Positions 33,447-44,299 of a stretch of 64,000 nucleotides of DNA are shown here, in pieces. The DNA is from Larix kaempferi. Lineage: Eukaryota; Streptophyta; Pinopsida; Pinales; Pinaceae. How positions within the stretch are numbered: the stretch's first letter is position 1; each line of letters begins with the position of its first letter. The stretch is from NCBI GenBank assembly GCA_027924585.1, contig BSBM01000190.1, forward strand, positions 1,426,001-1,490,000, given 5' to 3'. Below the pieces are notes generated by a model. That model ran no database searches. It had not been told where the DNA came from and saw only the letters and a list, made by a program, of their open reading frames with translations. Both the position numbers and the translations under genes were made by a program.

Positions 33447-33815
33447 ATGACCGATGCGCTCCTTCAAAACTACCAATTGCAAGAAGAAGAGATCGGAAAA
33501 GGCAGATTTAGAGTAATAAGAGATGTTGGAACAAGAGAAGCGGGAAACAGGTCGCTTGCAAGACCATAAGAAAAGTAGATCTGCTTGACATAATAGTTAG
33601 CAGAAAGAATACACTTCTCTTCTCAGAAGAGGAGGCGACCACTATCCTACAGAAGCTCATGGAGGCCATCAATTACTACCACTCCATGGGAATCGCCCAC
33701 CGAGATGTAAAACTTGATAACATTCTTAGTAAAGCTTGCAGAGTTTGGACAGGCCTCCTCTTTCTCTATAGGTGTGCTTATTATGCTCGACCCCTTTGTT
33801 TCTCATACAAGTATC
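33447..33815 (+). pseudogene. plant Ser/Thr protein kinase pseudogene (PEPC-kinase/CDPK-like)
   Basis: From ATG 33,447 the frame reads MTDALLQNYQLQEEEIGKGR then FRVIRD: the kinase glycine loop at the N-terminus. A +1 shift gives LACKTIRKVDLLD with the ATP-binding Lys. About 60 codons are then missing and the text resumes at IIVSRKNTLLFSEEEATTIL, LMEAINYYHSMGIAHRDVKL and DNIL, the catalytic HRD-x-K-x-x-x-N loop. A second frame change gives KLAEFGQASS (metal-binding DFG changed to EFG), then IGVLIMLDPF, like the helix-F segment of kinases with the activation segment deleted. The very short N-terminus before the glycine loop and FSEEEA-LMEAI-HRD resemble phosphoenolpyruvate carboxylase kinase, a small soluble kinase. 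It is non-functional. A CDPK origin is the alternative. Confidence 0.82.
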
Positions 33816-35586
33816 TGAAAATTTTGAGTATGAATTGATGAATTCCATGATTAAAATTCTTACATTAATGTATACAGGGCAGTCTCTATTGGTTTGTTGA
33901 TTTGTTCTAAGAATTATACCCTTATTCAAGCGCCCTTCCACCGTTTGGTCCAATTCACCGAACTTCATAGCAATGTGGTCTTTATCTTGTTTCCGGGACA
34001 GAAAGCAGATATCTGTGTTTCAATAGGAAGGATCTACACACCCTAAAGCTGCGTTGAGGTTTCACCTTTTTCTATTATCTGCACAAGTTCTTTTATTGCT
34101 CTTTCTCCCCTATGAGAATCAGATTATTCTTCTTAAGCTTTAGAAGGATTTACATGAGTCTTCTAATCTCATCATTTCTATTGCCGATGGCTTCAACACC
34201 AACCCCTCTCTAATCCTCATGTTCTTGTTGCAGACAGTCGTAGCGAGGCCCTCTACAGTTCTGGTGTCTTTGTATGATAATGGGCATGTCACATATTGCA
34301 AAAAATGAGAGTTCATGGGCATGTTATATTCATATTTTCTAGGTTGGAAAAAACAATAATTCAAAGGCTGGGGAACATAAGATATGCATCCAAGAAAAGG
34401 TATGCTACTTTCAAAACTATTGTGCACAACTATTGTATATTGATTCGAATGCATGATAATTATACGAATTTGTAAACTAAAAAAACAAAAACTTAAAAAA
34501 ATGTCTTATAATAGGGCTATTGGACTCCAAGTCTTGAAAATGTTTTGCAGAAGAATGTGCTTGGAATTTAGAATCCCCTCATGTTGCGATGTTCTCGTCC
34601 TTTGTCACTACTTGCGTCTCCAGTGTTATTGATGCAAGATCCATCAGTGTTTCCTTCTTCAATGGTATTACTGATGCAGGATGGAGTGAAGAAGGCAGAG
34701 GGGGTCTTATTGTGCACGATCACGAAGGTAGTGATCTCCTCAATGAGGATAATGATGAGGAAAGGGTAGATGATCAAGCAACGTGCAATCTTGAAGTGCC
34801 ATTAAATTTCTGAGCAAATATTTAAGTTCATGTTGTGCTTTAAATTTCTCAGCAAATATTTATTATGTTAATGTTGTGATTCTTAATAGAGATTATGATT
34901 GAATTTGGGTGCTTCATCCTCAGCATTCACATTTTTAATATTAGACTCGGGATTCATAGCTCTCTGTCAATATAGAGTTGGGATTCATAACTTTCCAGAA
35001 CAAAAAAAATGATCATGTGATGTTACAAAAATAATCACTTGTGACTTGAGATTGCCATAAGAATATTTTTGAAGTAAACTATAAACTGAATTATGAATAT
35101 GTCAAGTGACAAATCATAAAATCAAAGAGATGGAAAATACATGCAATTAAGAAAAGTATTTACATTTAGAACAGATTCATATTAACTAGAGTATTGTACA
35201 CTAACTTTTGAAATCTACATAGTAAGATGTTAATTAACAAATCAGAGAGTCAAAGAAGCAACTACCACGCCATTGATGCATAAACAATCAAATGATGCTA
35301 TAATTTTTTAGCAAGGTATGTTGTTTTTAGGTATCCATTATTCTGCATGGAACATTATCCATTGTGTTAATGTGTTTTGGATTTAAGATAGAATGTCTAC
35401 TATGTTGCTAGAGCTTACATATTTGTGATGTCGTTCGGAGCATTTTAGTGGTTTCATTGTTTGCATGTTTCAATGATATCTGTTGAGGATCTATAGTAAA
35501 ATCTAATACTGTTAATTGTTTTATACTTTGAAGTACATAAATACTTATATTATAATAGAACTAGATAGTTATAATTTAATTCGGGC

Positions 35587-35955
35587 GAGAATTTAATTTA
35601 ATGGATTCTAAGAAATGAAGGAGAACTTAGTTAAGTGTGCCCTCATCCTCCTGAAATGACTAGCATGACGGAATCCTCATTTTATATCACAAGTTCACAC
35701 TGGTTTCTAGAGGGCACTTACAACATGCATTATCTCTGTAAATGAATTAAAATTCAAACTATAAACTCTCAAATCCAACTGGCTTTGTTGTGGCACATTC
35801 CTCATGGTCTGGAAGGTTCATCTTTATGATGAAGTGGTTGAGAATTTAATTTAATGGATTTCAAAAATTGAAGGAGAACCTTGTTAAGTGTTCCCTCATC
35901 TTACTAAAATGACTTGGCATGATGAAATCATCATTTCAGATGACAAGTGCAGATG
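35587..35955. repeat. ~115-bp direct duplication with 253-bp offset
   Basis: Both copies start GAGAATTTAATTTAATGGAT, continue with GAAGGAGAAC and TTAAGTGT(G/T)CCCTCATC, and end near a TCAT(T/C)TT tract. Divergence is moderate. Confidence 0.75.
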
Positions 35956-36338
35956 ATTTTCCAGTAACTTAATCAAAATTCATAGCTACATGAGAAGCCT
36001 CACAATATTTTGGTAGGTGACCTGCAACTTGGAATTATATGTTTTCATAATATTTCCATTTTTTTTTCAGTAAATCATTATGCATTCGTTTAAATTCTTA
36101 GGCAATACAACTTCAAAAATGTTAGCAAACAAGAATGTATATTCAACATTTGCACTTTCCTTTCGTCTGTCATCCATTTACTTTCATTATGTAATCAAAA
36201 TATGAATAAGTTGAGTGCTTTTGGACTAAGTCATTCATGTTGACTTCTATCAATTGCTCATGGATGTGTGCAAATAGCTCCTCCATTTGCAATAACTTCT
36301 TCTCATTCCTTCTAGAGCATTCGTTCCCTCCCAACAGC

Positions 36339-36366
36339 AGGTGGCAATGTCGGGACATTGCCACCT
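36339..36366. repeat. perfect inverted repeat, 13-bp arms, 2-base loop
   Basis: AGGTGGCAATGTC, then GG, then GACATTGCCACCT. All 13 positions pair. Confidence 0.9.
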
Positions 36367-36711
36367 CGTGGCTCTTGTTAATAAATTTTATTACTAAATA
36401 TATTTTATTATTGTTAAATATATTTTTTCTCAATAAAACATATCATCATTACATATATAAAGAATTATATAAAAGATATATTATATTTTTCAAAATGTAA
36501 AATAAAACAAATACATTTTATTTTGTTCTTAATAGATTCATGATCGCTCTTGTTTGTAATGATACCATGAATCAAGTCATGGTATCACTTAAGATGAATT
36601 GTTATTTTCATATAATTTATTTTATTACATATAATTTAAATATATATTTTTAAAAATAAATGTTTTTATATAAAAATATTTTAATTTTATTATAAAATGG
36701 CTAACTTTGTA

Positions 36712-36790
36712 ATTTTATTGTAATTTACATTAAAATTACACCATTTTATTGTAATTTACATTAAAATTACACCATTTTATTGCAATTATA
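36712..36790. repeat. 31-bp AT-rich tandem repeat, 2.5 copies
   Basis: Units start at 36,712, 36,743 and 36,774; the first two are identical. Each contains GTAATTT and AAATTAC in inverted orientation. Confidence 0.9.
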
Positions 36791-37208
36791 ATAAGGTAAT
36801 TTTAATGCAGCTACAGTTCTGTATTTTTATTTTTTATTGTACTAAAAAAAAATTATATAAGTAAATGTGTTGGGTTATTGTGAAATTTGAATTCAAGTTT
36901 TTTTTTTTTAATTAAAAAATTATTTATATAATATTAAATTAATTATTATTTAATATTAATATGATAAAATATTAAAGTCAAGTTTTATTATGTGATTGGT
37001 TTCTTAACTCTATAAGTTAACCTAATAATAATAATAATAAATCAAACTTAACTTATTTTCGATAAAATGAAAACAAAATAGATTAAATGTTTGAATTACA
37101 TAATTTATAAAAATAAATTAAACAAATAAAATTTATTAAAATAAATATCAAATGTTCACAATTAAAAATAAGGTAAAAACATAAATCAGAAAGCTTTTCT
37201 GCTTAAAA

Positions 37209-38200
37209 ATGGATCTTGAATGGGCCTTTGACAGAGTAGATTGGGTTTTTCTGCATTTGGTTCTTATCCAGATCGGCATCCCTCCATTGGTGCTCAGATG
37301 GATAATGGCATGTGTTACAACTGCTAATATTTCGGTTTTGGTCAACGGTGCGCCTTTTGAGTTTTTCAAAATGACTAGGGGAATCAGGTAGGGTTTCCCA
37401 CTGTTCCCACTCTTATTCTTGTTGACCATCGAAGGCTTGAGTAGATTGATCGGTTCTGCTAAATTCCAGGGTTCCATCAAAGGTCTAAATCTCTCTTCTG
37501 AATTGTATCTCTCACACCTTATGTTCGCAGATGATGTTTTGATTGCAGGATCTGATTCTATTGAAGAATGGAAAAACTATAAGGCTATCATTAAAAGGTT
37601 TTGTGTTGCTTCCGGTATGTTGGTAAGCACAAGAAAATCAAGTTTATTTTATCACAAAATTGAGAATGCAAAACTTGTTGCTATAAATGCTTTGTTACCA
37701 TATAATTGCTACAAGATGGAGGACGGATTTAAGTATCTCGGCTATTTTTTAAAGCCAAATCAATACAAGATAAAGGATTGGATGTGGATCATGAAGAGAG
37801 TTGAGAAAAAAATAAATCTATGGACTTTCAGATTACTCTCAATTGGGGGTCGACTCACTCTAGTGAAGTCTTTTCTTACCGGTATACCAGTTTACTGGTT
37901 TTCACTTAATCAGATTCCCAATTTTATCATCAACTCATTAAGGAAGCTCTTCTTCAATTTCTTGTGGATGGGAGGACCAGAAAACAGTAAATTGGCGATG
38001 GCAATCTGGGACAGATTAGCTTTTCCAGAAGCCTGTGGAGGATGGGGGATCAAAAACTTGTCTTTCTTCAGTTGTGCCCTGTGACTTAAAAGTTTTTGGA
38101 GGGGCCTTTTTGGCCCTACTCTCTGGACCAAGATACTTGTGAGCAAATACATCAAGGGATATGTTTTAAATTAGATAAGAAATCCAGTAAAGATAACCAG
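37209..38200 (+). pseudogene. LINE copy A reverse transcriptase
   Basis: Reads MDLEWAFDRVDWVFLHLVLI, WIMACVTTANISVLVNGAPF, a TAG stop in place of the Gln in GIRQG (37,389), then LTIEGLSRLIGS, YLSHLMFADDVLIAGSDSIE with the catalytic FADD box, CVASGMLVSTRKSSLFYH, FKYLGYFLKPNQY, LSIGGRLTLVKSFLTGIPVY and WGIKNLS. This is the palm and thumb of a plant L1-clade RT. It copies LINE RNA at the target site by target-primed reverse transcription. A stop at 38,082 and later stops end the frame. Confidence 0.92.
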
Positions 38201-38370
38201 AGGTGCTTCCACTATCTGGATAGGATTCATTAAAGTTTATAATTGGTTAGCGAAAGACCTGACATGGAGAGTTGGTAACGGTAAAGACATTCTGGTGGGC
38301 ATAGAACCAATCTTGGGTATAGATGAAGATTCCTCCCTTTCCAGTGGCATTCTAAACATTCTGCATTGGT

Positions 38371-38860
38371 TTGACCGCCACTCTTAACAAGATCAAAAGG
38401 AATAAATCTAATTCCAGTCAATCTTATTGGATAAATGATATGGATTTGGGTTTCACTAACAGTACTGCCACCGAATGGGATAATTATATAAGGAAGTTGA
38501 ATGCTACGGGATGCAGACTGTCTAAAGATAAATATATGTTGGTCTGGAACAATAACAAAGCAAATGGAACAGTGACTGCAAATCTTACTTATAAGGAAAT
38601 CATCAACAGTGTGTGCATTTATCCCCATAATTGGTGTTACAAGAAACTGTGGAAGTGGAAAATTCCATTGAAAATTAAATGCTTTATGTGGAAAGCTCTA
38701 CAAGTTTGCTTGAAGACATGGGACAACTTGGCCAAGAAGGGCTAGATGGGCCCGAGAATGTGCTTTTTTTGCAAAGACAGTGTGGAATCTGCTCAACATC
38801 TTCTTGTTGAATGTCAGTTTACTAAAAATCTCTAGTTAGTTGTCACAAATTACTTCAACT
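38371..38860 (+). pseudogene. LINE copy A zf-RVT domain
   Basis: After a frameshift the text gives NWCYKKLWKWKIPLKIKCFM, WKALQVCLKTWDNLAKKG, then MCFFCKDSVESAQHLLVECQ. This is the zinc-binding reverse transcriptase domain (C-x2-C ... H-x4-C) that follows RT in plant LINEs. A TAG stop follows LAKKG. Confidence 0.88.
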
Positions 38861-38918
38861 TTGATATGGTCTGGGGAACTGAAAACTTCGATATCTATTC
38901 TCTCAATTGGCATAAAAA

Positions 38919-39689
38919 TTGCAGAGATTTTCCTTTCTCCCTGCAATTGTTTCCTGGGCTATCTGGTTTACAAGAAATAAAGCAATATTTGATAACCATG
39001 ATCCTATCCTGTCAAGAACTTTCAACAAAATTCGGTTGGTGACAAGACAACATTCCTCAGATGTGATTGAGATAAAACCCAAAAAGCTTCTTTCTTTTCA
39101 TCATAATTTCTATAGACCTGTTGCTTTTTTTGATGGAGCTGCTACCAATGGCTTATGTGCTGCAGGAGGAGTTATTTATCTCAACAAAGAACATCACATC
39201 AATCTAAGGATGAACTGTGGCAATGGCACAAATATGAAATCAGAATTACTAGCCCTCTGGTGTGTATTAAAAGTTTCAAACTCTTTTGGTCTCTAGGAGA
39301 TTGATGTCTTTGGGAACTCTCGAGTCACCATAAAATGGGCTCAAGGGGAGTACAATTTGAATGTCATACTCCTTCATCAATGGTGTAGTAAGATTATGGA
39401 GGAAATTCAATTTTTCAGCAATATCTCTTTCGATCATATCTATCGACATAACAACTCAATGGTTGATTCACTATCCAAAACATCATACGAAGGAGAGGAG
39501 GGGGTTATTTTTTGGGAGGAAATCCACGACTTGCAGACCATCAAACAGGGTTGTGTAAGAATTTTTTTATTAATAAACATAATCTTATGTTTTCTTCTAG
39601 GATGTAGTTTTTTCTCGAAGATTGGCAGACGGTTCTGTTTATCTCTTTTGATATGTAAAAGGAAAGACAAAGGTATATCTTGTTTATGA
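38919..39689 (+). pseudogene. LINE copy A RNase H domain
   Basis: Reads SWAIWFTRNKAIFDNHDP, then VAFFDGAATNGLCAAGGVIY (first catalytic Asp), MKSELLALWCVLK (Glu), VFGNSRVTIKWAQ where the usual Asp of GDS is Asn, and IYRHNNSMVDSLSKTS (last Asp). It is the archaeal-like RNase H that plant L1 elements carry at the C-terminus of ORF2. One TAG stop and one lost catalytic residue are visible. Confidence 0.9.
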
Positions 39690-39776
39690 GACTGTATTTG
39701 GTACAGACTCAAACTTTTGTACTATTTGATTCAGTTTTTTTTAATATCAATAGTATGTATTTTTCTGGTGGAAAAA

Positions 39777-42554
39777 ATGTATGGTTTTAAAACATTTATC
39801 CAAAAAAAGTAATAGGTATATTTCCTAATAACCCAATCATGTTATAAGCATTACATTATACTACTCTTTATGAAATAAGTTAATAATATCATTTTCACTT
39901 ACAATAAACAATAAATCCATGAATAAAATAAAAATAGAGAAAATCCATCATCTATATTATCTAATTTTGTTAAATGGTGACACCAACTTTTACGTTATAT
40001 AAATACTAAATGGATATTGAGTATTCATAATTGATAAGATAAACCCATTTCCAATGATATTTTGTAATTTTTGTGCACGTGTACATGTCTACAACAATCT
40101 AGGTATTTTTGTGTGTAGAGTCAACTTTTCCCTCTGCTTTTCATTCCAAAACCCTACATCTGTTTTTCAAAATATTTCATCTCGATCTTGTTGTAGATGC
40201 AAATTATTTCTTCGTTCCTTGCCAATTGTTGCCTTCTTTCCATATGTGCCAACAACTCCATGTCTTGGTTCTTTACCAATTGTACTTTTGATCTCGTTCT
40301 TAAAGTGGCAAAGAGCTTTAAAAGAGAACCAGGGACACGCAACTTACTCATATGCCACTTCTAACTAGTGTTATCGAGGTCAAGGATGAACTTAGAGATG
40401 TAGCAAAATCTTCTTATTTCTTGGATGATCTGGGTCAGTACAGTAATGTTTATTAGCTTCTATCATGGTACGATTGGATACTAACTTAGCTCAAGAAATT
40501 AGAACCTTAGAATGGAAGTGATAGAGAAATACTCAATTGAATAAGGGCAGTCTACCAAATGATTCTCCACATATTAACTATCAACTTCACTTACAGATCA
40601 TGGTTGAATCGAAAATCTCACTACACTATCAAAATGAAATGCTCACATCAACAAAGGTTGAAGTACCTATGAAACCCACTTTATTTACAAGGAACAATGA
40701 AGATCTCCTACCCACCTAGCACCCAATTCACTGACAGTGACATCATTTATGGAAGGAACCAAGTGATTCTATTTAGAGGCAGATGATACAGATGATGTGG
40801 TGGCAGATGACCCTGGCTAGCAAATGCCATTGCTAGAGTTGTCAGTCATGGGTCCTTCATAATTTCTCTCACTAATTTTCATAAATGTTGGCTTTGTTGG
40901 ATTTTCTAATGTTATAGAAGCATTGGAGACAACAACAAGAGTACTAGAGATCATCAATATAGCATTAGAGATAATTGGACGGAGGGCTACTTCAACTTGC
41001 ATACATAGAAGGACAATGTGAATACATCTTACAATTGGTTCCTACCTACAAGTTTTAGTCAATGTCGAATATATAATATTTGGAAAACATCCTCCCTTGT
41101 ATAATATACATGTCTCCATCACATCCATGGTAAATGCATACTCAATTTCTTCATGATCTCAAACCATTGTCGTTCATACTGTCGAATAGGCAACTTCTTC
41201 ATTGCTATTTCTTTTCCATCTCTAGTTATTCCCTAAAAAAATCAGCCCCGTCAACAACCCATGAAAAAACCCCTCTTCATTTTCGTCTATCTAAAATATG
41301 TCAAGTCATACAATTTCATCTAGGTTAAACTTAATAACAATAATAGGACATACAGACCTTGTATATAGGGCTAAAGGCTCCCTCTTCGAACTTCTTGTTT
41401 ACATCAAAATTATTCGCTACTTCTAAGATGAATAGAATTTGCTTCTTCTTCAATAACTTTGATTTTGGATCATTTCATATATTTCTATATCGACCAGAAA
41501 AGGGTGAATAAGAATCTAATTACATTAGATAACACAAGTTTGGTCATGCAAAACAGAGGCCAAAATTGCAGATTCTACCTTCATTCTACGCATGGTTTCC
41601 TAGCCTCTATGAAATGGAAGATTTCAATTTCCTCCACATAGCAAACAAATGGACCCTTAACGCTAAACTCACGCCTACCACAATCCCCAATATTATGGGT
41701 AATGTTTTTGAAGAGGAACCCTTTGTAAACCACACCTACCACAATCATGAATATTACAAGTTTTTTTTTGAAGAGGAGCCTTCTATAAAGTAGATCATGC
41801 AATATATGTTGTTATTTGTATTATCATTTAGAGAAGTTGAAATTACAATCAAATTGTATAATACAAAAAAAGGAAAATCATAAAAACTAAATGTAATAGA
41901 GAGATATTACTTGGCATGTTGGGTAAAGTTCCATTTGCTAGAGGACCCTATGTGGGAGGGTTTTCCCCATAGTTGGAGGTGGATTACTAATACTCCCTCT
42001 CGTATTAGTGTTAAAAAAGGGCTTTATTTCAGATTGGATAGTGTAGCTTCCAAATAGTGCTTGAGCTCCTTCATAAAATAATAATCACAAACAATATTAA
42101 TTACTAATTGCAAACAATTGTAGAAGCCCATTATGAATACCATGATCTTCTATGGAATCCAAGTGCTTGTGTGTCAGGTAGAACATGACTGCAAGGTTTT
42201 AACATAAGGTAGTCTGGTGGGTAAGTCTTGGTTTGTTACATCGAAAAATTTCATTCCTTTCAAGAAATCATGACTGTCTTGATCAAATACAAACGTGTCC
42301 ATCATGCCACACATGTGACATGACTTTGAGGTTTCCTAGTATGGGTAGCTCTCCAAGAATCGAAATTGTGGGTTTTCATTTCAAGGAGCCCTCGAGTAGG
42401 ACCTTTGGATTGAAACCATGAGAGTATAATAGAGCAACCAAGGCCAATGATACAAAGGCGGCTAGTGGGTTCTCTGAGGATTATCCTAGACTTCTCATTA
42501 TATTTACTTAAAGAGAAAAAGGCATTAAGGCATTAAGGCACGAGGACGTCAAAT
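39777..42554. other. intergenic DNA, no gene recognised
   Basis: About 2.8 kb, AT-rich. Short frames exist on both strands without a domain, codon pattern or paralogue in the window. No terminal repeats could be paired here. Confidence 0.55.
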
Positions 42555-42621
42555 AGCTCAATTGATCATATATCCCACGTAGCTCAGGTGAGCTACGTGG
42601 GATATACTGATCAACTGAGCT
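42555..42621. repeat. long near-perfect inverted repeat (foldback)
   Basis: Arms 42,555-42,586 and 42,589-42,621 are separated by GG. The inner 17 bp (ATATCCCACGTAGCTCA) pair perfectly; the outer half (AGCTCAATTGATCA) pairs with one mismatch and one 1-bp bulge. This would form a very stable 32-bp hairpin. Confidence 0.92.
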
Positions 42622-42626
42622 CAACT

Positions 42627-42702
42627 GGTCAAAGGTGATCTACGTGGGATATCAGGGTTAATATCTGATATCCACCCTGATCAACTGAGCTCACCTTTGA
42701 CC
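42627..42702. repeat. second nested inverted repeat next to the foldback
   Basis: GGTCAAAGGTGA (42,627-42,638) pairs perfectly with TCACCTTTGACC (42,691-42,702). Inside, GGATATCAG (42,647-42,655) pairs with CTGATATCC (42,665-42,673). It shares CTACGTGGGATAT with the first hairpin, so it looks like a rearranged copy. Confidence 0.88.
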
Positions 42703-42717
42703 CTTGGTGAGCTAGGA

Positions 42718-42880
42718 TGTCCTGCGACTCGACGTCCTCTTGCCCTGCTATGAATTCAACGTCCTCCTTCCCTGCTTCGAATTCGACGTCTTCCTGCCCT
42801 GAGACTCTGCTCTGCCATGACGACAATGTCCTCCTTCCCAGCGATGTCAACGTCCTCCTGCCTTGCGAAGCTACCCTGCA
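42718..42880. repeat. degenerate ~27-bp repeat with an open frame on both strands
   Basis: The motif (A/G)A(T/C)TC(A/G)ACGTC(C/T)TC(C/T)T(G/T)CCCTGC recurs about every 27 bp, then decays. Since 27 is a multiple of three, frames stay open: the plus strand gives NSTSSFPASNSTSSCPE, the minus strand GQEDVEFEAGKEDVEFIAGQ. The frames probably reflect the repeat rather than a gene. Confidence 0.65.
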
Positions 42881-43281
42881 GTGGCACCCCTTTTTCCACC
42901 ACCTTGTAGACGAGAAGCACCAAGGTTGGTTCAAGGCCGTTGCTCATGGAGTTCGTCAGCCTACAATTCGACAGGTAACATGGCATTTTTTTTAGTTATA
43001 ACCTCATTTTAGTTAGTTTTGTTGTGTTTTTCGTATTCTAATCCCTTTTTTTTGTTTGCAAGAGATCGGTGTTTGGATTTGCTTCTTCGGTAGGTGTTCG
43101 GCTTCGTGTCTTTGGCAGGCGTTCGGCATTCGGATTCGCTTATTTGGTAGGAGTTGAACTCTTTTTGGTTATCAATCAAAATTGAAAGAAATGATTTATT
43201 TTTCCTATCCAATCGTTGTATGTATAATATTAAAATATTAGATATCAAAAGTTAATCATTGTATGTATGAACAAAGTTGAA

Positions 43282-43299
43282 CTCTGTTCATGAACAGAG
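43282..43299. repeat. perfect 18-bp palindrome CTCTGTTCATGAACAGAG
   Basis: Self-complementary over its whole length and centred on GTTCATGAAC, like two other palindromes within 1 kb. Confidence 0.9.
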
Positions 43300-43615
43300 G
43301 TCAAACATAACAGTCGGACATTATTTGGACTTTACTTTCTTGTCATCATTTGGATCCATTCGGACATAGTGTTCCCATGCTTGATAGGCCTCTTAGATTT
43401 GGGATTAGGTGCCATGGATAATAATCTAGGTACTTATAGAATATATATTACGATAAGTATAATTAGTTAAATAAATAATGAACATGGATAATTAAAAAAA
43501 CATGCATAGGAAGTTAGCAAATTTATTAAAAATTAAGTGTTTAATATGCTAGTAGATTTATTAAAAATTTAATAAAATAATATATCTAAAAATAAAAAGC
43601 ATATCCCTGTGAATC

Positions 43616-43834
43616 GTGATTGTTTACAAACCTCGAACAAAGTTCATGAACTTTGTTCAAAACCAACTGCTAAAGAGGTTGGGTGTTGAGCATGCATCAT
43701 GTCACGCTTGTCTGAATGATTGTATTCTTTATAAAGGCGAATATGCGACCAAACTCCAATGTCCTGAATGTAAAAAAAAAAGAGGTATAGAAAAACGCAA
43801 GAGCAAACATACTATAGGAAATAAAAAGACATAA
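43616..43834 (+). pseudogene. CACTA (En/Spm) TNP2-type transposase fragment
   Basis: The frame includes VEHASCHACLNDCILYKGEY and LQCPECKKKR. TNP2 transposases of plant CACTA elements have a closely similar zinc-binding stretch (HACPNDCILYR-x-EY ... CPVC). Only about 35 codons are convincing. Sequence before and after does not continue the family, so this is a small relic. The perfect palindrome at 43,635-43,658 lies inside this frame. Confidence 0.65.
43635..43658. repeat. perfect 24-bp palindrome centred on GTTCATGAAC
   Basis: GAACAAAGTTCA followed by its exact complement TGAACTTTGTTC. Confidence 0.93.
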
Positions 43835-44263
43835 TAATAAGATAGTTGATAAAAATAAACTATTAATGTCAAGTTTACCATAGGATGTAACTACTCTAGA
43901 GGTAAATTTGAGTGCCTAATAAAATTTGAAATTAAATACACTCATGGTGATATTCTTCTAACTAACACCTCAAGTGATATAACATTACGGAGCACTTCCT
44001 ATGATAAATTGATAAAAAAGGACTCATAACTTTTATTTTGGCATAGTCAACAAATACTGTAGGAAAAAATAAATCTCGACTAAGCTCGTGGTATCTAGTA
44101 ATCAATCCTTCCTTCCTCTGCAACAAACACCACGTTAATTCATTTTTAAGTTAATCATCGGCTAATCTCCTTATTATTCATTGAATAGATGAACTACAAG
44201 GTAATGTATCATATACGATATTCCACTCGTAATATTCCACTATATAATGGGATGTTGGATTGT

Positions 44264-44295
44264 GCATCAACAGAGTTCATGAACTTTGTTGATAC
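44264..44295. repeat. imperfect 32-bp palindrome centred on GTTCATGAAC
   Basis: Fourteen of sixteen base pairs match, with arms GCATCAACAGAGTTCA and TGAACTTTGTTGATAC. It shares the centre and flanking AACA(A/G)AG with the palindromes at 43,282 and 43,635. Confidence 0.85.
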
Positions 44296-44299
44296 CCTA

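Larger units (their letters stand above)
33816..37189. other. AT-rich intergenic DNA with duplications and a hairpin
   Basis: No gene recognised. It holds a ~115-bp direct duplication (35,587-35,700 and 35,840-35,955), a perfect 13-bp-arm hairpin (36,339-36,366), a 31-bp tandem repeat (36,712-36,790) and an (AAT)6 run near 37,023. A 42-bp near-duplicate around CAAATATTTA lies at about 34,800-34,880. Confidence 0.6.
37190..39776 (+). mobile_element. LINE-1-type retrotransposon (copy A), 5'-truncated and degenerate
   Basis: The element begins within RT and runs through a zinc-binding domain and RNase H to a T/A-rich tail near 39,776 (GGTGGAAAAAA). ORF1, endonuclease and the RT start are missing, as is common for LINEs that abort reverse transcription. 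No clear target duplication was found. Its AT content matches the surroundings. Confidence 0.88.

Noticed and set aside
34140-34813. Frames of 60-104 codons downstream of the kinase relic, considered as its C-terminal exon
   Set aside because: None matches kinase subdomains and both strands are similarly open.
36170-36500. 87-codon frames on both strands
   Set aside because: Overlap the hairpin and AT-rich DNA, no motif.
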